Shown piece after piece: positions 22,607 to 36,055 of a DNA stretch of 64,000 nucleotides. The notes beneath the pieces were generated by a model. It searched no databases, was not told the origin of the DNA, and was given only the letters and a program-made list of their open reading frames with translations. The position numbers and the translations under genes were made by a program. Position 1 is the first letter of the stretch. Each line of letters starts with the position of its first letter. Location: NCBI GenBank assembly GCA_026826555.1, contig JAKSZT010054324.1, positions 1,839,143 through 1,903,142 on the forward strand, in the 5' to 3' direction. The DNA comes from Tolypeutes matacus. Its lineage: Eukaryota > Chordata > Mammalia > Cingulata > Chlamyphoridae.

Positions 22607-25600
22607 TGATCACATTCTGATCCTATAATAGTTATTAATTTTGTATGTGCATCCTATTTGAAATCTGCTTTTGGACTGTGACCCCCATGCCTAAGATTAG
22701 ATAGATCCTGAATCCTGATTCCTGCCAGACAGGTTCCTATCCATGGGGCCTTTCCTTCTAACAGATTTTCAGTGCTTATCCCTGACAAAATAAGAAATCT
22801 ATTTCTAAAAAGTTATGTTCACTGTGATATTTTATAAATTGGATCATTTTAAATGCACTGGAGGTGTTTGCATTTAAAATATACTGTTCATAAGGTGTTT
22901 TATAAAGTGAAATACCTCTTTAAAGGCAAAGTATGACCTTCACTCAAAATTTATCTCTTTCTTTTTCTTCCTATATTCTGTATTGAAAATTCTCAAGCCT
23001 AGGCACATCCAGGAAAAAACCCTATGGCCACACAAGGCAGTACACTGTACAGCCCCAGGGTTTGTCATTCACAGAGACCAGTGTCAATAGCATCCCTCAG
23101 AATTGTGTGTGGGGACTGGCATAGCAAAGATTTTTTTTCTTTCCTTCAACCTGACTGTTTAATAAACTCACTACTTGTTCATTTTTTGTCTGTTTTCCTT
23201 TGATGTCTATGGTGAAAGATAACTTGGCTATATTTTTATTTACTTATTTATTTATTTAGATATTTAGTTAGTTTTTTGATGTGACTCACACGAATAGGAA
23301 GTACACCAATGCAGTGTTTGATTTGCCTTGGTTGTGTATAACATTGGCTGGTTGAAAAAGCCTATGGCCCTGTTTGAAGGAAATCTACCACCTGATTTCT
23401 TTGGTCATTTCCTAATACATTAGCTTATTTCAACTTTGGCTTCCTCCTTCCCTCTGTTTCTTTTTCCAGGATTGCCTTTGGGTTCTTACTAAACCCAAGG
23501 GACTCTTTAACTTGTCTTCTGCTACATCTCATATTTCCATAGCAGCCAAGAATGCTACAGTGTCTGACTGAGATTTGCACTTTTCATATATTCTTTTAAA
23601 GCAAAAAAAAAAAAAAAATCGGGAAAGAAACTACTTGAATTCTTGTTCTATTCAAAATTAGGCATATGGAAAATTTTGATCCCCTGATAATGTGTAAGTG
23701 AGGGAGTCAGTTTAAACACCATAATTGAAGATACACTTTTAATAATAGCCACCTTGTATTGAGTGCCTAAATTTTACTACCTAGAAGCCATTTCTAATTT
23801 TCATAGTTAACTCCATAAGGCTCACATATTTGTTCCCATTTCATAGATGAGGAAACTAAGCCTCATAGATGTTTTGTAAATTATTCAAGGTCATACTGCT
23901 AGTTAGTGGAAGAGCTGGTATTTAAATTCAGGCTTTCTGTGTCCAAAACTCATTCTTTCTATTTCACTATGCCATTAAATAAATCCTATCTATTTTTAAT
24001 ACCTACAGCTGTTACTTTGACTTTCTGAATATCATATATTCTTTCAGTATACCTTGAATGAATGTCCTTTTAAGCAGTAAATTCTATCCTGAACCGCCAG
24101 GTCAATAAGGTAATAAAATAAATAAAGGGCTAATCAGCTTTACAGTAGAAAAATAGCCACCTTTTCTGAGAAACATTCCCATACTTTTTGGTTTGCTTGC
24201 TTTTTTTTCCTCTCTTACATTTCTTCCCTTGCTGTTATTTTGTAGACTTAAACATTTGCAACACTTGCACCAATCTCTCTATTCTCTTTGTCTATTTCCC
24301 TTTTAGTCACTATTTGAGAAAAATAATCTAGGTATTTCCAGATAACCTCAGGGCATTGCAACCTCCTTATACTTAAGGAATGTTTTCTTCAGGGGATTAG
24401 ATAAGGATGGAGGAAAGATGTTGTACACGCTATGAAAGTGTATGTGACCACATATAGTGCAAGGAACCCACAGAAGCAGGTTATTTTTTTTATCCACAGC
24501 TTGCGATGCTATTAGAAGACTGAGATAAAATACAGAAGAGACGTATATGACTTATATGGTCTTTTGCTTGCTACAGTGATCTAGATTTTAAAATTACTAG
24601 TTTTTGAGCCCAGTGTTCACTTTCTGAGGCCAGGGTAATATCTGTAAGGAAGGAAACTTGGGAGGACAGATTTTCCTTCAAACCTGGAAATATACATACT
24701 ACTCACATGAAGTGGAAACTTCCACTTACTAAAAGGAGCAAAATATAGTAGATGAATATTTGCATTTTTTTCTCAACTATCCTGTTCTATAGAGTTACAG
24801 ATTCAAGAAATGGTTTGTAGAATGATGCAGGAACCAGAAGCTAAAAACATCCCAGATATTACTGTTTATTCTCCATATTCATGTTTGTGTAAGTATGTAT
24901 GTGTGTGTGTATATCTGTGCAGGTGTTTCCCTGGTGCAAAGATAAATAAATGGAAAGTCTGTGAGAATTTTTCCCTTGTATGCTATCCTCCTGTACTTTA
25001 TTACTGCCTTCTTCCTATATACACACTATTGATCCATTTGCATTTTTATTCTTTCAAGTTCATGGAATAAATGCATTTTTCCGTAAGGCTCTTTAACTGA
25101 TTCCTTCCTTTTGACTGCTATCTGATTGGACTTTAAGTTTTGATTTTGAAACTAAATCATTGTATAACCTCAAAAATGCATTGTGTGTTATAGCAATGTT
25201 AACTTGAAAATGTCTAGGGTCCACATTTTCTATATTTTAAGATTTTTATCTGTTTAGATTTATCATGGAAAAATACCGCAAAAAAATGTACATCCATCCA
25301 TGCATATCTTTGAGCGTGTACATTAGGGAAGGAGTAGATAGTACGTATAAGCAGCACTTAGCTCAGTTACTGTTCATTGTCGGCATTTATTTCTATGAAT
25401 ATCCTAGAAATATTTCTTGGTTAATTGAAAACATAAGTTTTCTTGGGGAATAAGCACACCTGGGATTTTAAACAATGATGCTCTTGCAGAAGTCTGCCTT
25501 GTTTTGTTGGAAGGCTATGATCAATAGGATCATAGATCAAGGAATGGATTTGGCAGATATATCACAGATGATTAAAAAAAAACTTATCTTTTGAAGAATT

Positions 25601-25749
25601 TTAGGTTTGGAGTAATAAAGGACCATTCTATTATGTCACTTTCCTAGGAGGTCAAGACCAGCATCTTTACCAATGTCCACTGACTAAGTTATTTGGTCTT
25701 TGCTTATATCAAACAGCCTGTACTAACTCGAACTATAGCTCCCTGCGAA
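22607..25749. other. Unique AT-rich sequence with one MIR
   Basis: No gene was recognised. There are low-complexity spots at 23238-23270 (TTTA-rich), 23603-23618 (A-run) and 24898-24912 (TG-rich). A MIR lies at 23790-23985. Confidence 0.55.
23790..23985 (-). repeat. MIR SINE
   Basis: The antisense MIR is well ordered: 'gttcccatttcatagatga', 'ggaaactaagcctcatag', 'aggtcatactgctagttag', 'agagctggtatttaaattc', and an end 'tttcactatgcc'. Confidence 0.8.
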
Positions 25750-26170
25750 TAGCCACAGAGACCTGCCTTCAGTTTTTTTGAATGCCATAATCTTTTGTTC
25801 TTAAGGACTTTTCTTTCCTTACTTCTTCTGGGAGGGCTCTAACTGTATTCTTAGTTAATTCCTACACAAACCTCAGATCTCAGCCTAAATATCACTTTGA
25901 GGAAGTATTCTTTTCATTATCAAGGGATCAGGATAGGATCCCTTTTGTATACTCATAGCTCATAGTATCTTTAAAGTTCTTAATCCAGTGGGAGTTAATA
26001 ATTTTGTTGTCAATTTTTCACTGTCTTTTTTGTTAGAATGCAAGATAATACTGGCAGTAATAACTTCTGTCTTGGTTCACTACCCTCCCTCCATGTTTAG
26101 TATAATGATGACATGTTGTTGGCACTTGGTATGTTTGTTGATTGGTTTAATGAATGAATGGACAGGATAT
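25750..26170 (+). repeat. L2 LINE 3' region
   Basis: The sense L2 3' order is visible over about 420 bp: 'ctcagcctaaatatcactt', then 'gaggaagtattctttt', a decayed middle, 'agaatgcaagataatactg', 'ggcacttggtatgtttg', and the end 'taatgaatgaatgg'. It is very old. Confidence 0.7.
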
Positions 26171-26323
26171 ATATTGAATTCAAGAACAATGGGGAGGGGA
26201 AATGGGAATAAAATACGAAAGAAAGAAGAAGAGAGAAGGGAAGGAAGAGATCAGAGTTACCAAAGGTGGAAGAGATAATGGGAGATAATGGTGAAAGAAA
26301 ATGTTCAACATTTGGAAACTGTT
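26171..26323. repeat. Purine-rich (GA-rich) tract
   Basis: A low-complexity A/G run at 26195-26290 ('gggaaggaagagatcagag' and neighbours) lies between the L2 and the LTR. It has no coding sense. Confidence 0.6.
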
Positions 26324-26769
26324 TGTATTAGAATTCTCTAGGGAAACAGAAGCAACAGGAAATGTTTGTAAATATTATGAGATTTTTAAAAATTGTCTCA
26401 TGAGACTATGGGAATGCATGAGTCCAAATTCTGTAGGGCAGGCTGCAAGCTGGGAACTCTGATGAAGGTTTTTGATGAATTTTCCAGGAGCAGCTGACTG
26501 GCTGAAGGAGAGATGGGAATTCCCTCTTCTGACTGCTGAAATCAACACTTCTCTTTTTAAGGCCTTCAACTGGTTGAATAAGACGTCTCTTATAGCTGGA
26601 GGCAATCTCCTCTGTTGATTGTAGATGTAATCAGCCATTGATCCAATACACTTACTAATGATTTAAGTCCATGAAATGTCCTTACAGTAGCAATTAGACC
26701 AGTGCTTTTTTGACCAAACAGTTGGGCACCACTACCTGGCCAAGTTGACACATGAGCCTAACCATCATA
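26324..26769 (-). mobile_element. MLT1-like MaLR LTR
   Basis: This is the reverse complement of an MLT1-type LTR. It starts TGTATTAGAATTCTC (the end of the LTR), continues 'agggaaacagaagcaac', has the middle 'ggcaggctgcaagctggga', and ends 'gagcctaaccatcata', the complement of the LTR start. It is related in structure to the LTR at 61858. The target duplication is not clear. Confidence 0.75.
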
Positions 26770-27579
26770 GTTCACCCCTTGTCAGCTTGGCAGCCATATA
26801 CATTATCTTAAACCATACTTAATTTCTAAATAGAAAAAAATAACAGATATATTTTTTTGCCTAATAATACTCAACTGCCCTGTGTACATCCTGAAATGCA
26901 CTAAATCTCTCCAGAATAGGGTGTAAGCCCTTGGATAATATTCTCTCTTAAACTTGTTATCTATAACTTAAATATTATGACATGAAACTAATACAACTTA
27001 TGTCATATGATAAAGGTATAAGATAGGGAAGAAAACAAAGGTATTTTCATTATGTGCATATTTAAACATACTCAAAACAAAGAAGAAATATTCATAAGCA
27101 TCACAGTTTATAAAAGGATTTGAATATAGAGGTGGGGAGCTTGTTGAGAAAGGAGTAGTCATTGTTTTCCTTTTTAACCCTAACTTAGCCAAGTCTTAGT
27201 TCCTTGGTGTTTATAGTATTGGGGGGGGGGCAATATTCTACTTTGTGACCCTAATACTATATTCATCATCCTTCTTTGTAGGGCCCTTAGTGGGTTAACT
27301 CCTTTTCACTCTCAACTAAAATTACTTAACATCATGACTGGTATAAGAAGAAACTACCAGATGTAAAACAAACATGAAAATCCTATAAAATTTAAAATGC
27401 CTTGGATTGGGACAAGAAATTTGGGTAATAGTTTCACCACAGGGGGCAAATCCATGTTTTCTGGGTTCCTGCAGGTAAAAACATTTTGTGATGCCCTCTT
27501 TAAGAATGCTAGTACAAAATTACAAATACAAAATTAAATATAGGCATTGAAATTAAATACAGTCGGTCAAATTAAGGGC

Positions 27580-27755
27580 CCCTGCAGTTTAATTTTGCCT
27601 TTGCTCAGCCTTGTTATTTACAGAATGTACTTTTTTGGAAAATCACATTAACTTCTTTGAACTCAGTTTCCTTTTCCATAAAATGGGACAAACCATAATT
27701 CCCAGTATAGGAAAATTGCTTTGTAAACTGGAAGTGCTCTAGAACTAGTCATTGC
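27580..27755 (+). repeat. MIR SINE
   Basis: The sense MIR middle and right part are present: 'aatcacattaacttctttg', 'aactcagtttccttttcca', 'taaaatgggacaaacc', and a tail ending 'gtgctctagaact'. Confidence 0.65.
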
Positions 27756-28724
27756 TGCTATCAAAATATTTATTAATTAATTAGTTTTATCTCTACAACC
27801 AGTTACAAATTTTTAAGTGGAAGAAAAAGGTTGCATGCCCACTTTGTGTTTCTCTCAAATAACTGAGACTTGCTGACCAATACTTAATGCTCTTTTAATT
27901 GATCCTCATTAATTCATGGTGCTCATGCTCATTAAGCATTGACCTTTTATTAAGCTGTGCTGAGTCAGGTGTGGTCCTAGGCCAGATGACTGGCTCAGAC
28001 TAAAAATACCCAACCTCCTCCTGTGTCATTCAGTTAAAGTTTTTCTTGATTCTAATTCCTACTTGTCAGTCAAATTCTAATTTTTGTCTTAAGGGAACAA
28101 AATTATTTGATAACTCCCTTTTCCTTACTGCTGCTGGTTCTTGTCAGTCTGTCAAAAAGCAAAAGAGGAACTATTTTTTATAATGAAAGTAAAAAGTTGC
28201 ATTGAAATTTGTAGAAATTTCAGTACATTATATAATATCTGCCCCCTTAATTTGATAGCTATATCATATTCTTATACTTCCTAGTAGCATTCTCTGGGGA
28301 CTGCAATTCCTAGAAACAAATTATTATATTTTCACTTATTTCTTAAATGTTCCGTTTCCTGCACAGAATGTAATTAGAAGAGCCCTTTCCCATGATGTAA
28401 ACTTAAGGACAGATGTACAAGATGAAGCATAGTTTACATAATATACCCTTCAAACACATTTGGAGAATTTATGGGGAGCTCTGTGCTGTTGGTCCTGATC
28501 AAAACCCCTCTCTATATGGGTATGTGTGTCTAGGGGTAGGGGGTGGCCAAAGCAAAGACAGGGGAGGGAGACCCGTGGTCCTCAGAATGTGTCTGATTAG
28601 TTTCCCATCATCCTTCATGGGTTAAAAGCTCAATTCCAGTCCCAATAAGTGAGACCACTAGGTTAGACATAGTAGCAGACTGAGGGGAAACAGAGTGAGA
28701 AAAGTTAACAAAAAAAGACAATGT

Positions 28725-28880
28725 TGAGGCAAAGGGACCTTGGGCAAGTTGCTTATCTTCTCAGAGCCTTATTTTTCTCACGTGTTAAAGAAGTCTAACT
28801 ATTATTATCTGTTAGAATTGTGAGAATTAAATGAAGTAATACAGGTAAAATGCTTGTGCTCAATAAATATTTGTCCCTCA
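28725..28880 (+). repeat. MIR SINE
   Basis: A clear sense MIR right half: 'gggaccttgggcaagttgc', 'ttctcagagccttattttt', 'gtgagaattaaatgaagta', 'aaaatgcttgtgctcaata'. It is one of the best conserved MIR cores in the window. Confidence 0.82.
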
Positions 28881-29424
28881 CACAAAGGGGTTTTGGATGG
28901 AGGATGTACATATCCAGGGCTTGACTCATCACCAAGACTGACCTGTAGGATGTGCTCAGTAAAGAGTCATGATAAAGACCTGAGTTCAGGGGCTGCTGGT
29001 TGGGACTCCATCCCTTAACTCCATGGAGAAGAGGGTATAACAGAGGGTAGGGAAGGAAGGAAACGAGGAACACTGTGATATAAGAGAATAAGGATTAATT
29101 TAGTTTAAGATTATTTCCTTGGAGATCCTCAGGTATGCTTACTTTTTTAATTCCCTCAGGACTCATGATCTCAGTAAGTTGGTTATTAATAAGCTCTGAG
29201 CACCCTGAGAGATGCCGCCTTCCTTAATTGCATGTGAAAGCAGGTGCTTGAAATGTTCAATAAAGTACTTAATCTCCTGAAGTAGTAAAACAGCTGTTTC
29301 TTCAAGGAGCAGAATCAGGACTCGATATAGTCATATTTTTATATTAGTAAAAGCCAATATAAAAATAGTAGTATGTTGACTTTAATGAACCATGAACATT
29401 GATAGAGGTGTTGACAGTATTTTA

Positions 29425-29520
29425 ATGAAAGACCCAGAGAATTAGAGGTTCTCATTCAAGTTCATATGGCTAATAAATGATAGAACTGGGATTCAACACT
29501 GGTTTGGCTCAATCCAAACA
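29425..29520 (-). repeat. MIR SINE fragment
   Basis: The antisense MIR core is present: 'aagttcatatggctaataa', 'gatagaactgggattcaac' and 'ctggtttggctcaatc'. Confidence 0.65.
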
Positions 29521-32500
29521 ATTTCACCCAATGTTTTTCGATATATTAAATGATTTTTTAAGTCATGTGACAAAATTATCTTTTCCCTCTGGCTAGTCTC
29601 ATCTGCCACTAGCAAGGGTGAGCATTTCTTCGTATGCATATAGACATTATAGGCATCTGAACTATACCCTGAGGTATATTTATAACCTGGTTTCTCCATG
29701 TCATAAATCAGCCCTTTATGAATTTCCATTCTGCTTAATTGCTTGGTTTCATTCAGTCATGGTCATCAAATAGGAAAATTCAGTAGATTTTTAACTTTTA
29801 TTCTTGATAAATAATTGATAGGTTTGGTTGTCCTGAGCATAAAAGGGATATCCCAGGTATTTGCATTTAAGATTGCAAATTTTCAAAAGCTTAGTTGAAA
29901 TACTTCCACTGAAACTTCTGTTAAACCATTTTACAGAAGTCAGTAAAAAATCTAGAATTTAGCATAAAATGCTAATTATGGAGTTTTGTGTTTTTTGTAA
30001 AACAAAACATGAAGGTTTGGTAACAGTCAGGCCAAGTATATTTTACTGTTATTCAGTTCAAGAAAATTTGATTTCACTTTTTCATAATATGGTACACATG
30101 AAGGACGCCAGATGGTAAAACTTACTTCTTATTTATCATCCATGCCTTAGGGAGGATAAACGATGAGTACTGGGGAGAAAATGAAAACACTGGTGTACAA
30201 TTTTATTTGAAACAATGTGAAACTTCAAAGATGCAGTGTGTAATAGATCATCCTATTTGATTTCAAATGTCTTCTCAAAACAAAAAGATAAGTGAGTACT
30301 TTTGCACATTTATATTTTTTAGACAAAGTATAATCTCATTTTATACATTTTTCCTAAATTGTTCATTATCTCAGACATGTAAAATTGACGCTGTATCCTA
30401 TGTCTAATGGTTTTTCATCAACGTCACAGTAAATCCTTTATATATTTGCTTTCAATTCTTTCTCCTTGGTATAGTATGATAATATGCATCAAAGAATGAT
30501 GATTTTGAAACAATGCAGAAAACTCTTGTCTTGATCATTAAGTCAGAGTTGTAAAATAGGGTAAAAATTAACTGTCGCATTTTCTGAGATGTTCTTTCCT
30601 TCTTGCCCTACACAGATATTCTCATGAACTAAATATCTATTATGAATTTTAATAATTGTTTCACACACATCGGTAGATGCTTTCTGACATATTTACCAGT
30701 GGTTTCCTTTGAGATTTTAACTAGACCTCGGTCTTTCTTCATGACAATTGATCTCTTTACAAAGATGAAATTCAAATGGACATTGTTACTTTAACGTAGC
30801 TATAGAATTAATCGCACACACGTTTTCAAATGGCAGATATTTAAGATTAGAAGAGACATGGTGAATTGCAAAGCTTGAAGAATTGCCTGGAAATGCTTTT
30901 CCCTTCTTTTTTCCCTTAATCATCTTTGATTTTCCTTCTCCTGTCACATCATAAATCAACATCCCACAGAGCGAGGGCAAATAAATAGAAGGGACTTGCT
31001 CCTGTGTAGGAGTGACTTGCTGCTAGGCATATGTTGTAAAATGGAAAATCACTTGCCACAGCTTTTACTTTATGGTAACTCCTGTGTACAGTATATTAGG
31101 TGTATAAAATGAAGCATGTGTCGATGATAAATAGAAAGCTATAATGTTACAAACAGGGTTAGAGAAAACTTTTCTTAATCAGTGCTGCATTAGACATGAT
31201 ACTTTCTTTGTATTTCTGGAAGAGTCAACTAAACTCAGTAGACTTGGGTTAGCAATCAGGAGACTCTGTAGGCCAATCTTTACTCACTCTTTCTCCTCCC
31301 CTATTCCCCTCCCTATATCTTGTCATGCGCCCAATCTGTTGGGGAAAAAATAAGTGCATAACTTTACCATTTTTCTCTTTCTATAAAACAAAATAGTAAT
31401 ATAGTAAAATTTTGAAATATAAATATGGGATAAAATTTTAAGACCCAAAATTATTTCCCTAATTTGGGTTTCAGACATGCTTAATACAGTAACATTATAC
31501 TGAAATTATATACTCAATCAATCCAGACACTATGATTGTCTATGATACTCTGTTTTGTGTGTATGTACATATGTTAAGTTTTATGGAGAGAGGCTACTCT
31601 TAAGTTATAGACTGAAACTATACACATCAGCAGAAAAAAATGTTAACATTTAATTGACATATCAATAAGTTATGAGTGATGAAAGTTTCCAGGTGTTGTG
31701 CTGGTGTGTGTGTGTTTTGTTTATGTTTTTGTTGTTTTCTTGTTTTCAAGATTTGTGAAGGAAGAGTTTGATGACAAGGAGTGATAGGTTGACTACACTG
31801 ATGTCAAGTGTGTGTTCTATGTCATTAAATCGATTTAGGATCAGGAGCTCTAATGAAATTATTTATCTCCAGCTTTGCATTGTTATCTTAGTGCTTCAAT
31901 TATATTCATATTTGACTTCAGTGATTGTTAAGTGTTTTATGATAAGTGACTAAAATATCTTTTAAGAAGTCAAAACTTAAACATTTAATGATGTATTTCT
32001 CTCATGTTAAACCAATGTTTTCTTAATCTAGAGTTTTGTTTTTAATGACGTTATCTGACTAAACAATTCTGTTCAAAGGATATATTAATTTAAATGAGTT
32101 TTAAATTCACTGGGGTTGATTTTCAGTTCTGATTTGTAAATAAAACTAGAAGAGTCATCTTTGTGAATAATTAAAAATTAATGAGACATAATAATACTTG
32201 GGTAGATTCATATTAAAATAAGTAGATATTTTGAGATTATCTGTGATTGATGGATCACAATAGAAAATTGGCTATACTTTATTATAGCTTTTATAATGAA
32301 AATTATTAACTATATCATAAATATGCTGGTCACCTGTTTATAATTCTGTAGATATTGAAAAATATGATTAGTCTTTGAAAATACTTTACCTTTAAAAGCT
32401 TAGACATAAATCAAAAGTAGAGACTTTCTTACCTACCTCTTGGTAAAATATGTAATTTTTTTTTTCCACAGAAGCCAATATGTTTTTTCTCATTATAACT

Positions 32501-32599
32501 ACCTACTTTCCTTGAAGTGAAGTAAACTTGCTTATGCTTTTGTATCTTTATTATATATTAATATGCATTATAAAATATTTAAAAAGTGTTTAGAATAAA

Positions 32600-32960
32600 A
32601 TAAGAAATTGTCTAAATTTCTATTTCCTAACTCAGAGGTAAGAAATGTAAACTGTTTATCATATATATTTCTTAATACTACTTCTATCAATTATATAAAG
32701 AAAGAAATATTTTTGAAAAATCTAAATTTTATCACACAAAACATATTGTATTGCAACTCTGCTTTTTATATGTGTGAGTGATTTTACTTGCAAGACATAT
32801 TGTCCTACCTCATTATTTTTAATGCCTGTTTAATATTATATGCATGAACCATCATTTACTAAACAATTCTCCTGTAAATGTACTTTAGGTTGTTTCCAAA
32901 TTTTTGCTATTACTAATTCATATATAATATGAGATTATTTCTATAGGATGAATTTGTTTT
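32600..32960 (-). repeat. Old L1 3' fragment
   Basis: This is an antisense L1 late region. It has 'catttactaaacaattctc', then 'ctttaggttgtttccaaat', 'ttttgctattactaattc', the usual order of the reverse complement of an L1 3' part. It probably belongs to the same copy as 34030-34215, separated by the LTR and other sequence. Confidence 0.6.
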
Positions 32961-33566
32961 AAATGGAATTGTTTGGAGGAAAAGTAGTTTATCAGAAGCA
33001 ACTGACAGAAATCCAAATAAAATTAGCTGAGGAGTCCATATAAAGAAAAGTACAGTCTTGGGTAATGTAAGAAAAATTTCCAAGGAATACTGTTTAAAGC
33101 ATGGCAAGATCCAGGTTTTTAAATGTCTCCAAATCTCTGATCGTCACACTCTTGTGTGAGGTTTAATCTCAGGCAGGATGTTTTCATGTATCAGAAAAAA
33201 TGGCCACCGGTTAATTTAAGTTAATGTGGTCCTTATATTTATCAACCTCAAGAATAAATTCTTTCTCCTAGGAACCCTGTGAAAATTTCTCAGTTGGATT
33301 TCATCCAATTTTGTTATGTGCCCAACTCCTGAAATACTCAAAATGAAAGTGGGGATGGAGGATCTGTAGTACTATAAGCTCAGTACTGTTATTGGCAGTC
33401 TCCTCCAGAACTACATAGAATGGTTGTTTTTCAAAGAAAAGGGACTGAAACAGTAGATGCAAAGAATAGTCACATTTCACATTTGGGTCGATGTGGCCAG
33501 ATGGCACTTCTGAAGCAATTTATACTGCAGCCAAAAGAATATGAAATAGTTGCCCTGAATCATCAC
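32961..33566. other. Unassigned sequence between L1 fragments
   Basis: No gene was recognised. The block at 33000-33230 ('agaatccaaataaaatta'-like text and 'tgtgaggtttaatctcagg') could be a decayed repeat of unknown type. Confidence 0.4.
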
Positions 33567-34029
33567 TGTCCTAGTTTGCCAGACAGCTGTGACAAATACA
33601 ACAAACTGATTTTGGCTTAACAACAGAAACTTATTAGCTTATGGTGTTGAGGCTAGAAGAAGTCCAAAATCAAGATATCAACAAAGCTTTTTCTTGTGGG
33701 CTTGCCAGCAGTCCTTGGGGGTTCCTTGGCCTTTCTCTCTACCTTCCATCACATGGCGATGTCCTCTCCTTTCTGGGTCTGCTCTTTTGGTTTCACTTGA
33801 CTGCCGGTTTCTTCCTGTGTGGCCTTCTCTAACTTCTGGTTTCGCATTTCTTCTCTTTATAAGGCCTCCAGTAATATGGATTAAGAGCCACTCTCATTCA
33901 GTTGGGCCATACCTCAATTAAAAATAACATCTACAAAAGTTCCTATTTATAATGTGTTCATATCCAAAGGAATGCAGATAAAGAGTTAGAACATGTCTAA
34001 ATTGGTGTAACAAAATTCAACCTACTACA
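33567..34029 (-). mobile_element. ERVL/MaLR-type solo LTR
   Basis: A 463-bp antisense LTR reads TGTCCTAGTTTGCCAG at the left and CAACCTACTACA at the right. Its flanks, ATCAC (33562-33566) and GTCAC (34030-34034), are a 5-bp duplication with one change. The text 'aacaacagaaacttattag' near the left end is the complement of the polyadenylation region. It sits inside an old antisense L1. Confidence 0.78.
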
Positions 34030-34215
34030 GTCACCTACCCATTGTCTAATCAATCTTTTTAGTTTGGTGAGTAAAAAAATGTCTCATATTTATTTTATTT
34101 TGTATTTCTCGTAATACTAGTGAGTTTGGGTATTGTTTTTATAATTTTATTCATCATTTGTATTTTTTCTATGAATTGTCTTTATTTTGTATTGAATAAT
34201 TAAAATTTTTTTTAA
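34030..34215 (-). repeat. Old L1 3' fragment, continued
   Basis: An antisense L1 block: 'gtctcatatttattttatt', 'ttctcgtaatactagtgag', 'tgggtattgtttttat', 'gtattttttctatgaattg'. This is the reverse complement of the ORF2 end and start of the 3' UTR, in the same orientation as 32600-32960. Confidence 0.6.
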
Positions 34216-34955
34216 ATTATTTTTTTATTTTTAAAGAAGCTTTAGATTACATAAATGTTACATTAAAAATATAAGGGATTCCTATATGCCCCCACTCTCT
34301 CCTTCCCACACTTTCCCACATTAACAACATCCTTCATTAGTATGGTACATTTGTTACAATTGATGAACCCATATTGAAGCATTGCTACTAACCGTGGACT
34401 ATAGTTAGTTTACATTATAGTTTCCACTCTGTCCTACACAATTTTGTAGGTTATGACAAAATATACAATGGCCTGTATCCATCACTGCAATGTCATGCAG
34501 GACAACTCCAGTGTCCTGAAATTGCCCACATATTACACCTATTCTTCTCTCTCCCATTACTCAGAACCTCTCGTGGCCATTGCCTTTATTTCAATGATAA
34601 GAGTTCTTCCATTGCTAGAATAATAAATCTATAGTAGAATAATAATAAGTCTACTTTAGTCCATTGTTCATTCCCCAATCTTGAGGATTTTGTGATGTTG
34701 ATGCCCACTTTGCTTCTAATTTTGAGGGAGCTTGGATCTCATGGGGGCAGATAGATGGAGCTATCTTGGTTGCTGTTGCAGACACTCTCTGTTCCTTGGG
34801 ATGGGCATTGTCTGTCATCATCTCCTTGTTAGTTGTCCTCTATGAGTCCAATAAACTGAAGAGTAGATGTTGCAACTCTGCTGAAATTTAGGGCTCAACT
34901 CGCACATGGATGGACCAAAGATTTAAGTCTCTGGGACATATATTTATCAAGTATA
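34216..34955 (-). mobile_element. Family X copy 3 (5'-truncated)
   Basis: This antisense copy is about 740 bp long. From the shared terminus ('aagctttagattacataaa') through 'cccacattaacaacatcct' and 'gtcatgcaggacaactcc' it runs to a truncated end at 'agtctctgggacatatat'. It is the closest match to copy 1 at 13890 but extends further upstream. Confidence 0.8.
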
Positions 34956-34989
34956 ATAATTTATCTTCCTTATATTAACTTGAAGGAAA

Positions 34990-36055
34990 TAGGTGGCAGA
35001 TTGATTTATGTATCCCAGGGAAAAAATATTCTTAATGTTAATCCCATTCCTATGTGTATGAACCCATTGTAAATAGGACCTTTTAAAGATGTTAATTTTA
35101 GTTAAAGAGTGACCAAGTGAATGAGGGTGGATTGTAATCCTGTTATTGGAGGCCTTATAGACAGAAAGCCTTGGGGACTAGCCAGAAGCCAAAAATCAGA
35201 AACCTGGAAAAGAAGAGACAGGCCATCTATTTATTTATTTATTTTATTTTATTTGTTTTAGCAAATTCCTATGTAATTCTTTCAGGGCATTCACTGGATG
35301 GGATTCAGTAGTGGTTACCCAAATTTCACAGGCCTGGGCTGTGTTTGCAAAGTATCCCAGTAGCAGGAAGCCTGAGGCAGAGGGATTGGAGAGTGGGATG
35401 GGAGGGGAAGGGTGTGGAGTGGCTGGTCCTGACCCACTGTGCTCTGCTGCTGACTTCTGATGTGACACAGGTTGGGGCACCAATGGCCTAGGGATGCAAG
35501 CTAGGGTTCAAGAATGTGAAAATTTCCTGTCCACTACCTCAGAGGCCTGCATCCATTCCTGTAAACTCAGAATGGCAGAGCTAGATGGCACCTATGAGAC
35601 CATGTAGGCCAAGTGTCTTCCTAGGTCACACTCAGTGCACATGGCCAAGACTTTCTCTGCTGCTTCTTGGAGTGGTGGTCTCTTAGGTGGTTCTTACTTG
35701 AGAGTGCATTTGAATCTGTTAAAACACAGGTTGCTGGGCCCTCCGCAGACATTGGAAATTAGTAGGTGAATCTGCAGTTCTAACAAGCCCTCAGGGGAAG
35801 CCAGTTATGCTGGTATCCAGACCACACTTCAAGCGGGACTGGTACAGGCCATTCTGGGGAGGTACAGAGGAGGAGGCAGGGCAGGGGGAGGGAAGACAAC
35901 TTGGAGAGAAGCCTGGTGGCCTGGAGGAGCAAGAATGCTACCAATGCTGGCAGGAGGTGAATCTTCTAGTCTCTGAAACTGTAAGCCAATAAATTCCTAT
36001 GGTTTTAGGCAACCCATTGTGTGGTGTTTGTCAAAGCAACTGGGAAACTAAGACA
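34990..36055 (+). mobile_element. ERVL/MaLR-type LTR split by an insertion
   Basis: The LTR left part is 34990-35222: 'ggtggcagattgatttatg', 'gagtgaccaagtgaatgag', 'cctggaaaagaagagacag'. The right part is about 35951-36055: 'gaaactgtaagccaataaa', with an AATAAA signal, ending 'gggaaactaagaca'. Between them lie about 730 bp of foreign sequence that starts with a TTTA-rich run and contains a MER5A piece. It is the same general class as the LTR at 33567 in the opposite orientation. Confidence 0.7.
35690..35840 (+). repeat. MER5A hAT non-autonomous transposon
   Basis: The MER5A order reads clearly in sense: 'tttgaatctgttaaaacac', 'aggttgctgggccctcc', 'cagttctaacaagccctca', 'ggtatccagaccacacttc'. 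The terminal inverted repeats are worn away. Confidence 0.78.

Larger units (their letters stand above)
26770..32599. other. Unique AT-rich sequence with MIR fragments
   Basis: This 5.8-kb stretch contains no gene that I can support. Short open frames have no recognisable domain. MIR fragments at 27580, 28725 and 29425 are listed separately. A G-run lies at 27221-27230. Confidence 0.55.

Noticed and set aside
22276..22620. A 114-codon plus frame with cysteine-rich composition
   Set aside because: It is the antisense reading of the long DAS-type SINE.
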